Source of the DNA: Bin5 sp034422415
GTDB lineage: Bacteria > Chloroflexota > Anaerolineae > Caldilineales > Caldilineaceae
Direction of reading: 5' to 3'
Assembly (NCBI GenBank): GCA_965202955.1
Contig: OZ241871.1
Span: forward strand, 3,038,001-3,102,000
DNA: 64,000 bases
Shown piece by piece: positions 18,741 through 27,257 of this stretch. How positions within the stretch are numbered: the first letter of the stretch is position 1; every line of letters begins with the position of its first letter. Made by a program: the position numbers and the translations under genes. The notes beneath the pieces are model-generated. The model saw nothing but the letters and a program-made list of their open reading frames with translations, made no database searches and was not told the DNA's origin.

Positions 18741-19700
18741 ATGATCTACTCGAAGATCCCCGGCATCGACAAGCCGGTCTCGCGGCTTGTGCAGGGGACG
18801 ATGTGGATGAAGTCCAGTGACCTTGATGCCGCGTTTGCCGCCATGGACGCCTTTCTGGCGGCGGGCGGCAACTGCTTCGACACGGCCCATATTTACGGCC
18901 TGGGCGACAATGAGCGCACGGTCGGCCAGTGGATCCACAGCCGCGGCGTGCGCGACGAGATCGTGATCCTCGGCAAGGGCGCGCACCACAGCCCGGACCG
19001 CAAACGGGTGACGCCTTTCGATATCCAGTCGGACATCCACGACAGCCTGGCGCGTTTCAAGATCGACCACATCGACCTCTATCTGCTGCATCGGGATGAC
19101 CCGACGCAGACGGTCGGCCCGCTCGTCGAGACGCTGCACGCGGCGCGGGAGGCCGGGCAGATCGGCGCGTACGGCGGCTCAAACTGGAGCGTCGAACGGC
19201 TGCGGGAAGCCAACGAGTACGCAGCCGCGCACGGGCTGACTCCTTTCGTGGTCAGCAGCCCGCAGTTCAGCCTGGCGGAACAGCAGGTCTCGCCCTGGAT
19301 TGACTGCGAGAGTCTCAGCGGGACGGCGGGGGAGTCGGCGCGCGCCTGGTGCCGGCAGAACGGCGTCACGCTGTTCGTATGGTCCAGCCTGGCGGGCGGC
19401 TTCTTCAGCGGCCGCTTTCGCCGCGACAACCTCGACACGCTAACGCAACCGTATGATCAGCTGGCGGTCAAGGTCTACTGCTTCGAGGAAAATTTCAGGC
19501 GCATGGACCGGGCGCAGGAGCTTGCGGAGAGCAAGGGCGTTACGGTACCGCACATCGCGCTGGCGTATGTGTACAACCAGCCGGAGGGGATACATGCGCT
19601 GTCGGGCGCGCGCACGCCGGACGAAGTGCGTGTGAACGTGGAGGCGACGGAGATTGAGTTGACTGCGGAAGAGATGGCGTACCTGGAGTTGAGGGAGTGA
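18741..19700 (+). CDS. Aldo/keto reductase
   Basis: A 319-residue (alpha/beta)8 NADPH-dependent aldo/keto reductase. The catalytic tetrad is recognisable: D and Y in FDTAHIYGLG, K in ILGKGAHH, and H in LYLLHRDDP. The C-terminal IHALSGARTPDEVRVN is the cofactor phosphate-binding region. ATG at 18741 has AAGGAG nine bases upstream and is preferred to TTG at 18735. It follows the secreted protein by 36 bases. The carbonyl substrate is unknown. Confidence 0.9.
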   Translation: MIYSKIPGIDKPVSRLVQGTMWMKSSDLDAAFAAMDAFLAAGGNCFDTAHIYGLGDNERTVGQWIHSRGVRDEIVILGKGAHHSPDRKRVTPFDIQSDIHDSLARFKIDHIDLYLLHRDDPTQTVGPLVETLHAAREAGQIGAYGGSNWSVERLREANEYAAAHGLTPFVVSSPQFSLAEQQVSPWIDCESLSGTAGESARAWCRQNGVTLFVWSSLAGGFFSGRFRRDNLDTLTQPYDQLAVKVYCFEENFRRMDRAQELAESKGVTVPHIALAYVYNQPEGIHALSGARTPDEVRVNVEATEIELTAEEMAYLELRE

Positions 19701-19721
19701 ACGGAAGGGCCTCTTTCGGCG

Positions 19722-20093
19722 TTATTTTGGATCCTCGCCCGTCGTGTCCAACAGGTCCCGAAGAGCGGGAACGAGGTCGGGGACGGCATCCTGGACAATA
19801 CCCCAGATTATTGTGTCGCTGATGGTCAGGTAGGAGTGGGCCAGGCGGTTGCGAGTCCCTACGATGGCGCGCCAGGGAATCTCCGAGTGTTGCTGGCGTA
19901 TTTCGTCCGGGATGTGGGTGGCCGCTTCGCCGATCAGTTGCAGGTTACGCAAGGTAGCGTCATAGGTGAGGCTGTCGGCGATAAAAGTTTCCAGGTCCCA
20001 TCCTTCGGTATAGGCAAGGACCTTTTGGCTAGAGTCGATCATGTCCTGGACGTAGAAGTGCCAGGGGCGCCCTTGGTCAACGGCCTCAGACAC
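19722..20093 (-). CDS. hepT: HepT-like HEPN toxin (DUF86)
   Basis: A 123-residue helical HEPN protein of the HepT/DUF86 family. The RNase/toxin motif R-x4-H-x-Y is intact as RNRLAHSY near the C-terminal third. HepT is the toxin of HepT/MntA modules, neutralised by polyadenylylation of its motif tyrosine by MntA. GTG at 20093 overlaps the end of the mntA-like gene by eight bases, so the pair is translationally coupled. It sits just downstream of ssrA, facing the aldo/keto reductase gene. Confidence 0.88.
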   Translation of the reverse strand: MSEAVDQGRPWHFYVQDMIDSSQKVLAYTEGWDLETFIADSLTYDATLRNLQLIGEAATHIPDEIRQQHSEIPWRAIVGTRNRLAHSYLTISDTIIWGIVQDAVPDLVPALRDLLDTTGEDPK

Positions 20094-20376
20094 TGATGGC
20101 CTCGCGCTCGACGAAGGGCTTAATCTCTTCTCTCAACTCGTTACGGGTTGCCATGTCCACGGAACGCCCCAGCAGATCTTCGAGGTAGGTCTGGGCATCG
20201 AAGTACTGCCGCCAGTCAGGGGTTGTTTCGAATCGAACGAGAATGTCCACGTCGCTCTCGTCGTCGGCCCCGTCGTGGACGAAGGAGCCGAAGAGAGCGA
20301 GTTCAATGATACCGAAGCGGTCCGCCAGGACTGGTTTGTGTTCCCTCAGAAGGTCCAGAAGTTGCTTTCTGTACAC
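20086..20376 (-). CDS. mntA: MntA-like minimal nucleotidyltransferase antitoxin
   Basis: A 96-residue minimal nucleotidyltransferase. The motif GS-x10-D-x-D is complete (GSFVHDGADDESDVD), with the third acidic residue expected in the following strand. Members of this group AMPylate the HepT toxin. I start it at GTG 20376, seven bases after GGAAGGG, because upstream residues of the longer frame look non-coding. It is followed immediately by hepT. Confidence 0.86.
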   Translation of the reverse strand: MYRKQLLDLLREHKPVLADRFGIIELALFGSFVHDGADDESDVDILVRFETTPDWRQYFDAQTYLEDLLGRSVDMATRNELREEIKPFVEREAISV

Positions 20377-20522
20377 GGCTGACCCTTCCAGTTTGGAACA
20401 GTTCCAACGACAGAATGTCGTGTGTACATGATAGGCGACGTCGAATGAAAAGTCACGAAAAAGATCTGCCTTAGCGTTTTGACTCCCCTGGGACGATTCC
20501 GTCATTCAGTGCAAAGGAAACC

Positions 20523-20558
20523 AAAAGGCGGTCCGGTTCTTCAGCCGGACCGCCTTTT
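20523..20558 (-). terminator. Intrinsic terminator of ssrA
   Basis: A perfect 10-bp GC-rich stem (GGCGGTCCGG with CCGGACCGCC, loop of eight) flanked by A4 and T4 lies 37 bases beyond the tmRNA 3' end. On the minus strand the U-rich side follows the stem, so it terminates ssrA; it could act in both directions. Confidence 0.85.
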
Positions 20559-20594
20559 CTGTGGCGATGAATCCTGGCAAGGTCATCGCGCCTC

Positions 20595-21004
20595 TGGTGG
20601 AGATGGCGGGAATCGAACCCGCGTCCGCAACATTCGCCCTGAAACGTCTACAAGCATAGTCGATCTTCAAGAGATTCACCGGCGGGCCTCGGATCGACAC
20701 GGGGCGCTTCTCCGGTTAGCCGATTCACTTAGGCAGCGCTATCGGCGTACCGCTGCTGCAGCTCACAGTGTATGACGGCGACCGCCCGGCCTGCTGGCCC
20801 CACCGGGTCGGGCCGTGGCCCTTCGTAAAGGGCCGGTGGCTTACTTAGGCAGCCACAGCCGCGGAAGCGGCCGGGGTGAAGCCAAAGTTGAAAGCCATGC
20901 CTGTGTTCTTGGCATTTGTATGTTTTGCGCCTTTTTAACGTAGTCGACGCTCTACGGCTTGCAGTCTCAGGCCTGACAATGCCCCGTCGAAGCCGATCAT
21001 CCCC
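20595..21004 (-). ncRNA. ssrA: tmRNA (transfer-messenger RNA)
   Basis: The 5' end GGGGATGATCGGCTTCGACG and 3' end GGTTCGATTCCCGCCATCTCC-ACCA form the tRNA-like domain. The 7-bp acceptor stem pairs GGGGATG with CATCTCC, and CCA is encoded. Length is 410 bases. The tag frame ends ...TPAASAAVAA followed by TAA (near 20844-20846), with a resume codon probably GCC or one of a few codons before it. The tag is therefore about 22-27 residues, longer than the common 10-11. It rescues stalled ribosomes and marks the products for proteolysis. Confidence 0.95.
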
Positions 21005-21016
21005 TTAGCGCAGCCA

Positions 21017-21045
21017 ATTATAGCCCAATTTAGCGCGACAGTCAA
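21017..21045 (-). promoter_or_regulatory. Strong promoter of ssrA
   Basis: TTGACT (21045-21040), a 17-base spacer and a perfect TATAAT (21022-21017) precede the mature tmRNA 5' end by 12 bases, so start and mature end may nearly coincide. Confidence 0.85.
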
Positions 21046-21066
21046 TTCGCACGCGTATGCGTTGTG

Positions 21067-22326
21067 TCAGCGTTTTTGATCGGAGTGGTTCGTCTCTCCC
21101 GAAGGTATTTCTCCCTTTCGAGCCAGCGCCAACAGCCACTGTGCCGGCAGCAGCATCGACGAAGAGACGGTCAACGCGGCGGGGATGCGAGCGATCGTAC
21201 CGATCCAGCCGACGAACGGTCCGCCGAAGACCTGCCCGAAGGAGTTCGCCTGCCCCCACAACGAGATGATCGTTGCCCGCTGCGCGCTGGGCGTCATGCG
21301 CACGATCCATGCGCTTTCCAGCGGGTTGAGCGTGCTGCGGCAGAGGTTGATCAGCCAGAGGGCAACCAGGGCAAGCCAGAAACTGCGCGACCAGGCAAGA
21401 AGCAGCAGGGTTGCCGGCAGCAGCGCGTACAGCAGCGTCAGCCAATTGACCAGGCGCGCTTGCACGTCGGTGGCCCTGCCGCGGCGCGCCAGCTCGTTGG
21501 CGGCGATGCCGGTCAGAGTCGCGCCCACCCCAATGACACCAAACCAGAGTACTTTATCGTCCTGGCCAAAGAGCGAGGGAAATGTGTAGTTCTGCAAAAG
21601 ATGCGGCGTCCACAGGCGCTCGTAGCCCTCGCTGTAGAGTCCCGTAATCAGGCTAAGGCCGACCAGAACGCGCAGCGCCGGATGACCGCGCACCGCGCGC
21701 AGTCCTGCGCGTGCGGTGCGGGCCATCTGCTTCCAAGCTCCGTGTTCCGCAGCCGGCGCTGGTCGGAAGCCCCTCTCCGGCATCGTGGTCGCCAGGTAAG
21801 CGGCCAGTGCGATGTATAGCGCGCCGCCTGTGATAATCGGCAACTGCAGCCAGCTTCGCGCAAGCCAAACGCTTGCGCCCGTGCCAACAAGCCCGGCGGC
21901 CAGCCCCACCTGCGACGAACGCAAAAAGACCGGACCGGCAGTATCCGCGCCGATCTCGTCTGCCAGCCAGGCCTGAAGCGCGCCGCTTATAAAGGTATAT
22001 CCGGCGCCCCACAGGACCTGTGCTGCGAGCACTGCCCAGAACAGTGGGATCGAACCTTCCAGCAGGAATCCGCAGCCGACGAGCGCCATACCCGCGATCA
22101 CCGACAGACGCCGCGAGTAGATGTCCGCGACCGCGCCGGTTGGCACCTCCAGCAGGACGACCGTCAGTTCAAGAACGGTACCCACCAAAACAAGCTGCAA
22201 CGGGTTCAGCCCTACCGTCTCCACCTGGTAGACCAGATTGATCGTGAAGACCAGCGCGTTGAAGAGCGAGCGCCCGCCGCTGATGATAAGAAAGAGACTC
22301 GCTGGTCTGTGTTTGGGCGGAGACAT
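21067..22326 (-). CDS. MFS transporter
   Basis: A 419-residue integral membrane protein with about 12 hydrophobic helices. It shows the major-facilitator signature between helices 2 and 3 (VLLEVPTGAVADIYSRRLSV) and a basic loop between the two halves. It resembles drug or macrolide/tetracycline efflux-type MFS proteins, but the substrate is not predictable. ATG at 22326 (MSPPKHRPASLF) is chosen over an in-frame ATG four codons upstream; neither has a strong Shine-Dalgarno. Confidence 0.85.
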   Translation of the reverse strand: MSPPKHRPASLFLIISGGRSLFNALVFTINLVYQVETVGLNPLQLVLVGTVLELTVVLLEVPTGAVADIYSRRLSVIAGMALVGCGFLLEGSIPLFWAVLAAQVLWGAGYTFISGALQAWLADEIGADTAGPVFLRSSQVGLAAGLVGTGASVWLARSWLQLPIITGGALYIALAAYLATTMPERGFRPAPAAEHGAWKQMARTARAGLRAVRGHPALRVLVGLSLITGLYSEGYERLWTPHLLQNYTFPSLFGQDDKVLWFGVIGVGATLTGIAANELARRGRATDVQARLVNWLTLLYALLPATLLLLAWSRSFWLALVALWLINLCRSTLNPLESAWIVRMTPSAQRATIISLWGQANSFGQVFGGPFVGWIGTIARIPAALTVSSSMLLPAQWLLALARKGEIPSGETNHSDQKR

Positions 22327-22457
22327 TCGGTACCGCACACGCGGGAAACTTATGCGAGGCCAACGCCGGCCGCACGGCTGTCGCTTTGGAATCAGGCAAA
22401 AGTGGGGAGGCGGATCGTCAGCAAAGAGAGTCGCGTGTTCGCACCGCTCCGCCAGCC

Positions 22458-22555
22458 ACCAGGCGCCCCTGTGGCACCCAGGACGAATCGCTTACCGCTG
22501 CTGCCTTCCGGCCCTGACGGGGTTCACGGTGTCCTGCCGCACAGGACCCAGCAAC
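22458..22555 (-). ncRNA. ffs: Signal recognition particle RNA, small bacterial (4.5S) type
   Basis: The minus strand contains the conserved apical domain GTCAGGGCCGGAAGGCAGCAGCGG, including GGAAGCAGC-type tetraloop context. The flanks CCTGT..GGCA.GGAC and GTCC..TGCC.ACAGG form the long helix. It is the RNA scaffold for Ffh in co-translational membrane targeting. It lies 26 bases downstream of tRNA-Ser and is probably on the same transcript. Ends are approximate. Confidence 0.88.
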
Positions 22556-22579
22556 TGACGAAGCGATGCAAACACGCGA

Positions 22580-22668
<89 letters not shown>

Positions 22669-22725
22669 GAACGGGAAGAGCGCCCGGCTGATCTGATGCA
22701 GGCAACTCTTTCCAATAGCCGAATC

Positions 22726-22754
22726 AGTATAGCCAAAGGGGTTGGTATCGGCAA
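22726..22754 (-). promoter_or_regulatory. Promoter of the tRNA-Ser/SRP RNA transcript
   Basis: TTGCCG (22754-22749), 17 bases, then TATACT (22731-22726) on the minus strand, about 57 bases before the tRNA 5' end. Confidence 0.7.
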
Positions 22755-22778
22755 ATCTTGTATGCATCTCCCGGTCAC

Positions 22779-22813
22779 CCACCGGCAACCGGCCACTGGC
22801 TACTGGCTACTGA
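22779..22813. repeat. Degenerate heptanucleotide tandem repeat at the hemB stop
   Basis: Five 7-base units: CCACCGG, CAACCGG, CCACTGG, CTACTGG, CTACTGA. The last unit overlaps the hemB stop codon. Same architecture, different sequence, as the tract at 6031-6060. Confidence 0.6.
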
Positions 22814-23871
22814 CCACCGCCCAGCCAGCGGGCCGCGTCCTTGGCAAAATAGGTCAGGATCATGTCGGCGCCGGCGCGCTTGATGCTGGTCAGGCTTTCG
22901 AGCGCGCACTTGCGCAGGTCGATCCAGCCGTTGGCCGCGGCCGCGTGGAGCATGGCGTACTCGCCGCTGACCTGGTAGGCGGCGGTGGGCAGGTTGAACT
23001 GCTGCCGCACGGCGGCGAGCACGTCCAGGTAGGGCAGGGCCGGCTTGACCATGATCATGTCGGCGCCTTCGTCCACGTCGAGCGCGACCTCCTTGAGCGC
23101 CTCGCGGCGGTTGGCAGGGTCCATCTGATACTGGCTGCGGTCGCCGAAGGAGGGCGGGCTTTCGGCTGCGTCGCGGAAGGGGCCGTAGAAGCTGCTGGCG
23201 TATTTGGCGGCGTAGCTCAGAATCGACACGTGTTCGAGGCTGGCCTCGTCGAGGGCGCGGCGGATGGCGGCCACCATGTGGTCCAGCATCCCCGAGGGCG
23301 CGATCACGTCGGCGCCCGCCTCGGCGTGGATAACGGAGGCCCGGCCCAGCAGATCCAGCGTCGGGTCGTTGAGCAGATAGCCCTCGGGGAGCTCGGTGTT
23401 GTAGTCGTCCGCGCCGGGCGTGTTGATCAGCCCGCAGTGGCCGTGGTCGGTATATTCGCAGAAACACATGTCGGAGATGACGATCAGTTCTGGCGCGGCC
23501 GCCTTCAGGGCGCGGATGGCTTCGGGAACGACGCCGCCGGGACTGAAGTTGTCGCTGCCGCACCAGTCCTTTTCCGCCGGAATACCGAACAAAATCACGG
23601 CCGGAATGCCCAGCTCCAGGACCAGTTCGGCTTCGGCAGCCAGCTGGTCGACCGAGAGCTGGAACTGGCCCGGCATCGAGGCGATCGGCCGCCGCTCCCC
23701 CCTGCCGTGGCGGACGAAAAGGGGATAGATGAAGTCCGCCGGTGAAAGCGTCGTCTCGCGCACCATGCGCCGCAGGGCGGGGCTGATACGCGTCCGCCGC
23801 GGGCGCTGAACGGAGTCGGGCGCGGTCGACTCCCGGTAAATTGTGGCAGGCATTGGCTGCAAAACATTCAT
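22807..23871 (-). CDS. hemB: Delta-aminolevulinic acid dehydratase (porphobilinogen synthase)
   Basis: A 354-residue HemB, which condenses two 5-aminolevulinates to porphobilinogen in tetrapyrrole synthesis. The zinc site reads DMCFCEYTDHGHCG, so this is a Zn-type enzyme. The two active-site lysines are in SYAAKYASSFYGP and MIMVKPALPYLD. ATG at 23871 (MNVLQPMPATIYR) follows AAAGGCGGA; an upstream extension in the same frame looks non-coding. It is the last gene of hemC-hemD-hemB. Confidence 0.96.
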   Translation of the reverse strand: MNVLQPMPATIYRESTAPDSVQRPRRTRISPALRRMVRETTLSPADFIYPLFVRHGRGERRPIASMPGQFQLSVDQLAAEAELVLELGIPAVILFGIPAEKDWCGSDNFSPGGVVPEAIRALKAAAPELIVISDMCFCEYTDHGHCGLINTPGADDYNTELPEGYLLNDPTLDLLGRASVIHAEAGADVIAPSGMLDHMVAAIRRALDEASLEHVSILSYAAKYASSFYGPFRDAAESPPSFGDRSQYQMDPANRREALKEVALDVDEGADMIMVKPALPYLDVLAAVRQQFNLPTAAYQVSGEYAMLHAAAANGWIDLRKCALESLTSIKRAGADMILTYFAKDAARWLGGGQ

Positions 23872-23935
23872 CGTTGGTCCGCCTTTTTTTGCTTTCGCGC
23901 GCTTTCGCTCAAGCGGGCGCGCACACCCCGCTCTC

Positions 23936-24736
23936 TTATCCTGCACGGTCGGTAAAATGGGCCTTGAGGCTATCGACCAGCCCTTCGACGGTTCGATTTC
24001 TGGCCACGACCCGGACATGAAGACTGTGTCTGCGCGCCGCCTCTGCCGTCAGCGGGCCGATGCAGGCCACCGCCGCGCCGCGCAGCATATCCTTGTCTCC
24101 GCCCTCGGCATTCACCCGGGCGACGAAGTTGCCTACGGTTGACGCGCTCGTGAAGAGGACGGCATCGACATTTCCCCTGCGGAGTTGTCCCGGCAAGTCG
24201 TCCCCGCCGCGGCCGACCGTCGTGCGGTAGGCCGCCACCTGCGTCACTTCCGCTCCGGCTGCGCGTAGCGCATTTGCCAGCGCCGGCCGCGCGATCGCCG
24301 ATTGGGGCAGCAAAACGCGGCTCCCTCTGCCCACGTGCAAACCGTCAGCCAGGGACTCGGCCACATATTTTTCAGGCACCAGGTCTGCGGTGAGGTTCAA
24401 CTCCTCTTTGATCGAGGCGGCGGTCGCTGAACCGACCGCGGCGACATTCGTTTTGGACCTGGTCCCGTCCTTTCGCTGGATGCCGAGTTCTCGCATCCGG
24501 TCGGCCAGGACGTAGACGGTGTTGGCGCTCGTGATCACCAACCAGTCGAACCGACCGGCAGCCAGCGCCCGAATCGCCCCGTCAAGTTTTCCCGAATCGG
24601 CGCACGGCACGAAATCGACGGTAGGATAGTGCAGTACCTCCGCGCCCTCGGCCTCCAAAAGGCGGGTCAAGGAGGGCGCTTGGCGCACGGCGCGAGTATT
24701 GACGATACGAAGTCCTGCCAGCGGTTGCGTGCCCAT
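23936..24736 (-). CDS. hemD: Uroporphyrinogen-III synthase
   Basis: A 266-residue HemD. It closes and isomerises hydroxymethylbilane to uroporphyrinogen III. The sequence is divergent, as usual for HemD, but keeps the pattern GLRIVNTRAVRQAPSL at the N-terminus, DWLVITSANTVYVL, YRTTVG and DAVLFTSASTVGNF. It lies 44 bases after hemC and 64 before hemB, giving a coherent heme operon. Confidence 0.9.
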   Translation of the reverse strand: MGTQPLAGLRIVNTRAVRQAPSLTRLLEAEGAEVLHYPTVDFVPCADSGKLDGAIRALAAGRFDWLVITSANTVYVLADRMRELGIQRKDGTRSKTNVAAVGSATAASIKEELNLTADLVPEKYVAESLADGLHVGRGSRVLLPQSAIARPALANALRAAGAEVTQVAAYRTTVGRGGDDLPGQLRRGNVDAVLFTSASTVGNFVARVNAEGGDKDMLRGAAVACIGPLTAEAARRHSLHVRVVARNRTVEGLVDSLKAHFTDRAG

Positions 24737-24780
24737 CCTTCAGGCTTGTTCGGCTCCCTGTTGCAGGCAGAACGGACCGG

Positions 24781-25839
24781 CTATGGCTGCAGGTCGTCCT
24801 CCACTGGCCCGTCGATCTCGGCGACCTGATCGATGATTTCCTGTGCGCCTTCGCGAACCGCCAACTGGGCGAGGCTGCGGCCCAACGTCTTGGCTTCACT
24901 GCAGGGTCCGGTCAAACGTATATCGATCTGGCGGCTTCCGTCCAATGTGCTGACGCGTCCCTGCAACAGCAGATTCTTTTCCGCCGCCCCGTCCGTCGCG
25001 CCGCCGTCCCCTACCCGCTCACCCAGCGCGGCAACCGGCGCGCGACAGCCCCCGCCGAGCCCGGCCAGAAAAGCGCGTTCAGCCGTAACCGCCGCCCGCG
25101 TAATCTGATCATCGATGGCGTCGAACAGCGCCAGCCATTCGGCATCCCGCCTGCACTGCAGCGCCAGCGCGCCCTGGCCTGGGGCCGGCAACATCATTGC
25201 GCGCGGCAGCGTCATGGAAACATGCCCGTCCAGGCCCAGACGCATGAGTCCGGCGGTTGCCAGAACCACGGCATCATAGGGGCCGGTTGGGTCAAGCGTC
25301 TTGCGAATGCGTGTATCCACGTTGCCGCGAATGTCCAGAATGCGCAGATCAGGGCGACGCGCCAGGAGTTGGGCGGCCCTACGGCGGCTGCCCGTGCCGA
25401 CTACGGCGCCTTCGGACAGCACGGCGAGGTCCTGGCGCCCCGTCTGAGCAGGCGCGCCGGTGCGGGCCGGCTCAGTTGGCTTTGCGACTTCATCATATTC
25501 GCCGCGCACGACCAGGGCATCGGTCGCATCGCCCCTGACTGGAACCGCGCCCAGCGCCAGCCCCGGTGGATCGGCGACAGGCAGATCCTTCAGGCTGTGG
25601 ACCGCGCCGTCGATACCGCCTGCGCGCAGACTCTCCTCCAGTTCCAGCGTGAACAGTCCCTTGCCCCCGATGCTGGGCAACGGCCTGTCCTGGAACCGGT
25701 CGCCCCTGGTCTTGAACACAACCGTTTCGACTGTCAGGTCAGGATAGCTGGCGCGCAAACAGGCCGCCACATGCTCTGTCTGCCAGAGGGCCAGGGCCGA
25801 ACCGCGACTGCCGAGTCGGATGTGACGAGGCGTGGGCAT
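24781..25839 (-). CDS. hemC: Porphobilinogen deaminase (hydroxymethylbilane synthase)
   Basis: A 352-residue HemC that polymerises four porphobilinogens. Family landmarks are IRLGSRGSALALWQT at the start, GAVHSLKDLP, VVGTGSRRRAAQL and GGGCRAPVAALGE, whose cysteine carries the dipyrromethane cofactor. It is about 40 residues longer than usual. A loop inserted after DALVVRGEY (about 25 residues, rich in T/P/A/G) accounts for much of this. ATG at 25839 is chosen because the frame upstream is not HemC-like. Confidence 0.94.
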   Translation of the reverse strand: MPTPRHIRLGSRGSALALWQTEHVAACLRASYPDLTVETVVFKTRGDRFQDRPLPSIGGKGLFTLELEESLRAGGIDGAVHSLKDLPVADPPGLALGAVPVRGDATDALVVRGEYDEVAKPTEPARTGAPAQTGRQDLAVLSEGAVVGTGSRRRAAQLLARRPDLRILDIRGNVDTRIRKTLDPTGPYDAVVLATAGLMRLGLDGHVSMTLPRAMMLPAPGQGALALQCRRDAEWLALFDAIDDQITRAAVTAERAFLAGLGGGCRAPVAALGERVGDGGATDGAAEKNLLLQGRVSTLDGSRQIDIRLTGPCSEAKTLGRSLAQLAVREGAQEIIDQVAEIDGPVEDDLQP

Positions 25840-25944
25840 TTTAAGCCTGATTGAATCGTTTGCTGCGCCGTCAATCGTAAAGCTCGTGACCGGAGTTCGT
25901 CCTGCCAGGAGATTGCGGGAAGGCTCTTCATCAGAGATTTGGTT

Positions 25945-25973
25945 AGGATAGCAGCAGCGTATACACCGGTCAA
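25945..25973 (-). promoter_or_regulatory. Promoter of hemC-hemD-hemB
   Basis: TTGACC (25973-25968), a 17-base spacer and TATCCT (25950-25945) on the minus strand, with about 100 bases of leader before hemC. It is divergent from the pyrC promoter 50 bases away. Confidence 0.7.
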
Positions 25974-26021
25974 GTTTGACCGCTTTTTGCGGCGGATACT
26001 CGTCCTCGTTACGCCCGCCTG

Positions 26022-26050
26022 TTGCCGCAACCGCAACATTCAAGTAAAAT
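26022..26050 (+). promoter_or_regulatory. Promoter of pyrC-pyrB
   Basis: TTGCCG (26022-26027), a 17-base spacer and TAAAAT (26045-26050); the expected start near 26057 gives a short leader before ATG 26084. Confidence 0.65.
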
Positions 26051-26083
26051 TGGGCCGTTTGTTCAGATCGCAACCGGGGAGTC

Positions 26084-27232
26084 ATGACGACCCTGCGCCT
26101 GCCTGGCCTCGTGGACGCACACGTTCATTTGCGAGAACCGGGCTACACACACAAAGAGGATTTCCACTCCGGCACGTGCGCGGCACTGGCCGGCGGCGTC
26201 ACGACCGCGCTGGACATGCCCAACACCGAGCCGCCCACCTCAACCCCGCGGAGGCTGCAGGAGAAGGTCGATCTGGCGCGGGCCCGGGCCGTCTGTGACG
26301 TTGGGTTGTTTGTCGGCGCGACCGTGGCCGATCTTGACGCCTATCTGCCGGCCGCGACGCGTGCGTGCGGCCTCAAGATCTACGTCAACGAGACCTTTGG
26401 CAGTCTTCGCATTGAGGAGCTGGGCCTGCTCCACCGCCTCTTTCGGACGTGGGCGGCGCGCGCGGCCGAGCTGGACGGTTGGAGACCGGCTGCGTCTCCC
26501 TCCACTACAGTTGGTCCCATCGCCGTCCACGCCGAGGAGCTGATGGTTCCCGTCTGTCTCAGTCTCTGTCATCTCTACGATGTACCCCTTCACATCGTCC
26601 ATGTCAGCCGCCGCAGCGAGATCGAACTGATCCGCGCCGCCAAGGAGCAGGGTCTTCCAGTCACCTGCGAGGCGACCCCTCATCACCTTTTCTTGACTGA
26701 AGAGGCGTTCAATCGCGGCGGCAATCGCTACGATATGCGGCCGAGGCTGGCAACGCCCGATGACGTGGCGGCCCTGTGGGAGAACCTGGACGTGATCGAT
26801 ATTTTCGCCACCGATCATGCGCCCCACACGCGTTCGGAAAAGGGCATGGCAGAGGACACGCCGGCATTATCCGGACAGGCCCCGCTGCCGGGCGTTCCAG
26901 GCGTTGAGACGATGCTGCCCCTGCTGCTGACAGCCGTGGACGCCGGCCGGCTCGAACTGGAGGATCTGCTGCTGCGCTGCGTGGAGAACCCACGCCGCAT
27001 CTATGCTCTGCCCGAACAGCCGCAGACATGGGTCGAGGTAGATGTGGATACGGTTTATGCGTTGAGCGACGAGACGATGCGGGCCCGCTGCGGCTGGACC
27101 CCCTTTGCCGGGCGGCAAGTGAAGGGCCGCGTGGAGAAGGTCGTCTTGCGGGGCAGGACCGTTTTTGACGGCGAACAGGTGCTGGCCGCGCCGGGCAGTG
27201 GGCGCGTCCTATTTCAAGACAGCGAACAGTAA
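26084..27232 (+). CDS. pyrC: Dihydroorotase
   Basis: A 382-residue zinc amidohydrolase that interconverts carbamoyl-aspartate and dihydroorotate in pyrimidine synthesis. The metal motif is DAHVHLREPG (residues 11-20), the carbamylated lysine lies in CGLKIYVNETF, and further ligands are in HIVHVSR and FATDHAPHT. The LKxYxNETF lysine motif resembles the dihydroorotase domain of eukaryotic CAD. The GGGGAG ribosome site is only two bases from ATG 26084. pyrB follows after 25 bases. Confidence 0.93.
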   Translation: MTTLRLPGLVDAHVHLREPGYTHKEDFHSGTCAALAGGVTTALDMPNTEPPTSTPRRLQEKVDLARARAVCDVGLFVGATVADLDAYLPAATRACGLKIYVNETFGSLRIEELGLLHRLFRTWAARAAELDGWRPAASPSTTVGPIAVHAEELMVPVCLSLCHLYDVPLHIVHVSRRSEIELIRAAKEQGLPVTCEATPHHLFLTEEAFNRGGNRYDMRPRLATPDDVAALWENLDVIDIFATDHAPHTRSEKGMAEDTPALSGQAPLPGVPGVETMLPLLLTAVDAGRLELEDLLLRCVENPRRIYALPEQPQTWVEVDVDTVYALSDETMRARCGWTPFAGRQVKGRVEKVVLRGRTVFDGEQVLAAPGSGRVLFQDSEQ

Positions 27233-27257
27233 CAGTGAGGTCAGGGGAAAGGTTCAC

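Noticed and set aside
20506..21000. Short peptide frames on both strands across the ssrA region
   Set aside because: They lie within tmRNA structure and its terminator; the RNA gene explains the conservation.
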